Below, one piece after another: positions 60,904 to 64,000 of a stretch of DNA of 64,000 bases. Within the stretch, counting starts at the first letter, position 1, and each line of letters begins with the position of its first letter. The stretch covers positions 1 through 64,000 of the forward strand of contig JAUCBJ010008494.1 in assembly GCA_032718475.1 (NCBI GenBank), in the 5' to 3' direction. The DNA comes from Nemertoderma westbladi (lineage: Eukaryota > Xenacoelomorpha > Nemertodermatida > Nemertodermatidae). The notes beneath the pieces were generated by a model. The model was not told where the DNA came from and did not search any database. It saw only the letters and a program-made list of their open reading frames with translations. The translations under genes were made by a program, and so were the position numbers.

Positions 60904-62616
60904 CTAAAAATCCATATTTATCATTTCACGTATTCTGCTTGAAGGGGCTGTCACTTCCGATATTGTTTGCACTAAAATATTTGTAGAACTTTCGATGCGT
61001 GACCATAGTGATCGAATTGCGTTATACCGTACGTGAATGAATTTGCACAAGTTAAGCTCGCCAAACATTAGCGATACACTGCAGTCATATTTATACCCAA
61101 ATAATTTCCTAGCTATATTGTTATAACCCACTCTAAATTTGTTGTATAATCTTGCGTCAAAATTGCGACGAGCCCATAATGAGTTACAATAGAATTGTGA
61201 ACAGAAAGCTAAAAATAGTTTCCGTTTTACATTAATCGAGCAGACACCAAATTTCCTAATTAACATATTGCCACGTCTATAAAGTGCATGTAACTGATTG
61301 ATAATGTCATGCCCGTCATCTGTGGAAGCATGAATAATATGGCCTAGATACTTAAATTGATCTACTTGTTCTAACATAACACCATTTATATTAAATTTTG
61401 TTGTTACAATAGTTGTATTCGATTTCGGCACAAAACACATTAATTTGGACTTTTTCACGTTAATCTTGATTGAATGTAATTTTGTATAGTCCTCAAATAT
61501 ACGTAATAGCTTATTCATGCCATATGCGGAGTTTGATAACACCGTGAGATCGTCCGCATACATGCAATGGTTCGCCCTATGATTACCAATTTGACAACCT
61601 ACATTGGTAGCATCAAATTCTAAGCTTAAATCATATAAATAAACATTATAAAATAAAGGGGAAAGAATTCCACCCTGTTTAGTACCATTAGTAACAAAAA
61701 ATGGGATGGAATGGAAACCCCCCCATCTCACGCTTATACACTGAAAACGATACCAATAAACCATAACACGAACTAAATACAACGGCACTTTCCGTTCAAT
61801 CAATTTACTAAAAAGTTTATAATGATTTACGAGGTCAAAAGCCTTGGATGAGTCTAAAAAGCACACATATATAGGGCTGTCATTATCTAGGTAAAATTGT
61901 ATAATTTCCTTTAGAGTGTATATGGCTAGCTCCGTGCCCAACTCCTTTTTAAAACCGAATTGTGAGTCCGTTGTGTATAGGTAATCTGATATTTTTTCTA
62001 AATATACATGCTCCAGCAATTTGCTAGATATAGTGGAAAGAATAATTCCACGATAATTATCGCCGTCCGTGATGTCGCCATTTCTATCTTTAACTAACGG
62101 TATCAAATCAGAAACTATACACTCTGGAGGCATTGAACCATGAATATTAATAAACGTATAAATATTTGCTAAATGTACGGTCAAATTACCTGAAGCGTAT
62201 TTATAATGTTCGGCGGAAAGGCCGTCTGGGCCTGCCGCCTTACCAGAAGCAAGTTTTTTTATAGCTTCATTAACCTCATCCGTATTAACTATCATTTCTA
62301 GATCGAAAGACATGTTACCTAAAGCACGATCAACAAGAACTTTATCTTTATCATTATGCACTGAATTAAATAAAGCACTGAACTTATCCTTAAAATAGTT
62401 AGCGATATCTGGTTCACCAACTGCCTCACCTACTTTACTAGATAGAGGCACCGAATTGCAACATTCTTTGGTGACATTTTTCCAAAACTCATTGCTCTTA
62501 TCGCTATAAAGAGAGTCAGCTAACTTGTCCGCCCGCAACTTTTTATCATTGCGTTTACACTCTCTCATTGCACGTTTAAAATGCAGTTTCGATGACATAT
62601 ATTCTGAGAAAATCAC
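60904..62616 (-). CDS. LINE ORF2, reverse transcriptase part
   Basis: 570 codons, uninterrupted. It copies element RNA at the nicked target. Motifs: GKAAGPDGLSAEHYKYASG (~125-143), LIPLVKDRNGDITDGDNYRG (~171-190), FGFKKELGTELAIY (~220-233), VCFLDSSKAFDLVNH (catalytic Asp ~255), TNGTKQGGILSPLFYNVYLYDLS (~309-331), CMYADDLTVLS (active site 352-356) and the post-palm segment NINGVMLEQVDQFKYLGHII (~430). The C-terminus (KLFGYKYDCSVSLMFGELNL) is typical of long LINE thumb regions. The ATG at 62616 is not a natural start: the frame should join the endonuclease frame just upstream. Confidence 0.92.
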   Translation of the reverse strand: MIFSEYMSSKLHFKRAMRECKRNDKKLRADKLADSLYSDKSNEFWKNVTKECCNSVPLSSKVGEAVGEPDIANYFKDKFSALFNSVHNDKDKVLVDRALGNMSFDLEMIVNTDEVNEAIKKLASGKAAGPDGLSAEHYKYASGNLTVHLANIYTFINIHGSMPPECIVSDLIPLVKDRNGDITDGDNYRGIILSTISSKLLEHVYLEKISDYLYTTDSQFGFKKELGTELAIYTLKEIIQFYLDNDSPIYVCFLDSSKAFDLVNHYKLFSKLIERKVPLYLVRVMVYWYRFQCISVRWGGFHSIPFFVTNGTKQGGILSPLFYNVYLYDLSLEFDATNVGCQIGNHRANHCMYADDLTVLSNSAYGMNKLLRIFEDYTKLHSIKINVKKSKLMCFVPKSNTTIVTTKFNINGVMLEQVDQFKYLGHIIHASTDDGHDIINQLHALYRRGNMLIRKFGVCSINVKRKLFLAFCSQFYCNSLWARRNFDARLYNKFRVGYNNIARKLFGYKYDCSVSLMFGELNLCKFIHVRYNAIRSLWSRIESSTNILVQTISEVTAPSSRIREMINMDF

Positions 62617-63845
62617 TCCAGTTCTAGGGCACCCGTGAGCGCGCCAGATCCTAAAGCATAAACGTGAAAATTCATTTTCACGTTCATTTTCATTTTCAAT
62701 ACATCATTCCAGCCAGGTATAGGTCTACCTTTTTCTGCCGTTTTATCCGTCTTACGTTTTGGCAGGCACTCACTGGAAGCACCCTGGATCGCTTTTACAA
62801 TTTCAGAATAATATGTATTAATTGCATCTGCATGCTCCAATGAGGAGCAATTTACATTTCTACAATTAACAGAGTCTACAGGCACACATAAATCATCTAG
62901 ACGTTTGGCTAGACGTTGACTATAAGCTACGCGATCAGCTGCATTCGCTTTAGACCAATCACAACTGACCGGGTTCTGATAGTGGTTCTGATTATTTTTC
63001 TCGCCGTGCTGTGCTCGAACACCCGTGTTACCAGGTATACTGAAATGGGTGAGGAGCGGCATATGGTCGGAAATAGCCAAGTTATAGTCAACTTCTATAT
63101 GAGAAATAAGTGTTGCTGCTGCCTCTGTGCAAACTACATGGTCTAACCATGAGGTAGAACCATGGGAGGCACTAACAAATGTAAAAGTTGTATTACCAAG
63201 TAGGTCTACATCCCTTACAGTACAATTAGAGTCTATACACCAAGAATTAATATAATTAAAGTAATCTGTATTTACATCAGCATTAAAATCGCCAATAGCA
63301 ATGCAAAAATTTGTTTCCGCGCTGTCAAAAATAGCTCCCAACTTGCCAAGGCAGTTTAAAAATTCATCGTCGTTTTCAGCACATTTATATGGGAAATAAA
63401 CATTTACAAATAATACTTCTTGATCATTTGGCAGAGATATTTTTATCCCATATAACCGTTCTTCATTGTAGGAAATGCACGTAATACAATTTGCAATTTC
63501 TTTTCTATACAAAATCGCTAGACCACCGTATGGTCTACCATGTAGGAGTCTGTCACTCAGATCAACATTAGAGATACCACGAGCAAAATACCTCTGGTCT
63601 ATGTTCGATAGCATATCTAGATCTTGGGCTGGTAACATATGCTCCTGAATAAATATTAAATCCGCACTACTATCACAAAGTTTCTTAATTGCTTGACGTG
63701 AGTGAGCAGTTCTTACAGAGTTACAATTATATGATGCGATTGTCAGGTGTTCATTTACTTGATTATTCATATTTACATGCATCAGTAAAAAAAATAATAA
63801 AATATAAATTCTGATAGACATTTTATAAAAAAAAAAAACACTCAA
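62613..63845 (-). CDS. LINE ORF2, AP endonuclease part
   Basis: The first in-frame ATG is at 63821. The endonuclease nicks the target site. Motifs: LTIASYNCNSVRTAHSRQAI (Asn in NCNS), LIFIQEHML (catalytic Glu), FCIAIGDFNADVNTDYFNY, HGSTSWLDHVVCT and DYNLAISDHMPLLTHF, which is the complete APE signature. The N-terminal YILLFFLLMHV is hydrophobic and probably chance. The frame ends at ALTGALELE where the RT frame begins. The preceding KMKMNVKMNFHVYALG comes from an AAAATGAA-type repeat (62676-62699) not expected in related proteins. This expansion probably caused the frame loss. Confidence 0.9.
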   Translation of the reverse strand: MSVFFFYKMSIRIYILLFFLLMHVNMNNQVNEHLTIASYNCNSVRTAHSRQAIKKLCDSSADLIFIQEHMLPAQDLDMLSNIDQRYFARGISNVDLSDRLLHGRPYGGLAILYRKEIANCITCISYNEERLYGIKISLPNDQEVLFVNVYFPYKCAENDDEFLNCLGKLGAIFDSAETNFCIAIGDFNADVNTDYFNYINSWCIDSNCTVRDVDLLGNTTFTFVSASHGSTSWLDHVVCTEAAATLISHIEVDYNLAISDHMPLLTHFSIPGNTGVRAQHGEKNNQNHYQNPVSCDWSKANAADRVAYSQRLAKRLDDLCVPVDSVNCRNVNCSSLEHADAINTYYSEIVKAIQGASSECLPKRKTDKTAEKGRPIPGWNDVLKMKMNVKMNFHVYALGSGALTGALELE

Positions 63846-63900
63846 TTATTATTTACAATATATATATCAATTATCAATTGAAAAAAACTCAAATATATAC

Positions 63901-64000
63901 CTATGCAACACTGACTCCGTTGCTGTCTGCTGACTGAGCTTGTCCTCCTGACGGTGGAACGCCATTTGGACCTGGTCCAGAGCCAGCAACGAAGCTGCCA
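63901..64000 (-). CDS. LINE ORF1, C-terminal end (partial)
   Basis: The minus strand from the edge reads GSFVAGSGPGPNGVPPSGG, QAQSADSNGVSVA, then TAG at 63901-63903, about 80 bp upstream of the ORF2 ATG (63821). The Gly/Pro/Ser-rich tail and position fit the end of the LINE ORF1 nucleic-acid-binding protein. The rest lies outside the window. Confidence 0.6.
   Translation of the reverse strand, partial: GSFVAGSGPGPNGVPPSGGQAQSADSNGVSVA

Larger units (their letters stand above)
60770..64000 (-). mobile_element. CR1/Jockey/I-group LINE, nearly intact, runs off the right edge
   Basis: A two-ORF non-LTR retrotransposon: the end of ORF1 at 63901-64000, ORF2 endonuclease at 62613-63845 and reverse transcriptase at 60904-62616. 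Its 3' UTR contains GGGCCTCCAGGCCTGGATTA (60787-60806), able to fold into a small hairpin, followed by an A-rich end near 60770. One frame break in ORF2 (62613-62650) is the only visible lesion. Confidence 0.9.

Overview
This is a non-coding-rich, AT-rich piece of an animal genome. The only convincing host gene is the last part of a cadherin-like receptor at the left edge (1-813, + strand). Long stretches have no open frame and there are many micro- and minisatellites. The mobile elements (Penelope-like, BEL/Pao, Ty3/gypsy, RTE-like and CR1/Jockey-type LINEs, hAT, TTAA- and TA-targeting MITEs) are an invertebrate-type mixture, most likely from a marine invertebrate. The species cannot be fixed from the sequence alone.

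Layout. 1-813: cadherin end. 2086-5860: almost complete but broken RTE-like LINE (minus). 6585-7607: eroded Penelope-like reverse transcriptase (plus). 7608-14250: BEL/Pao copy A (minus), abutting the Penelope relic and lacking everything downstream of the RT YVDD box. 15472-15720: tRNA-derived SINE. 17460-18090: 3' end of a CR1-like LINE. 19250-20405: minisatellite split by a 606-bp TA-flanked inverted-repeat element. 20882-23183: a duplicated segment, one copy holding a 726-bp TTAA-flanked transposon. 24397-24621: MITE. 26369-26969: 5'-truncated RTE-like copy. 29111-36214: full-length young Ty3/gypsy element (minus; 401-bp LTRs differing at 4 positions, tRNA-Pro-type primer site). 37708-38860: GTC microsatellite and a 315-bp tandem repeat. 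39926-42442: RTE-like copy (plus) split by a hAT element, itself split by a MITE. 46709-47330: 68-bp minisatellite. 48855-54005: BEL/Pao copy B (minus), with LTR, gag and protease but no recognisable RT. 54036-54285: short MITE. 55203-56636: unidentified ORF fragment next to another RTE-like fragment. 60770-64000: a fairly intact two-ORF LINE (minus) running off the right edge.

The genes do not form a pathway. The window is a graveyard and nursery of nested insertions. Comparing copies within it dates events and maps damage: four larger copies of the RTE-like element expose each other's lesions; BEL A and B complement each other; the two LTRs of the gypsy element agree at about 99 percent; and a paralogous empty site proves the TTAA insertion. 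No CRISPR, operon, rRNA gene or intact tRNA gene is present. Nothing here amounts to a clearly new biological system. The strongest leads are the nested hAT/MITE stack, the MITE core that became a minisatellite, the RTE 3' tail inside the BEL leader, the over-represented TAGGCCTA palindrome, and two unidentified ORFs (55203-55965 and 57053-57253).
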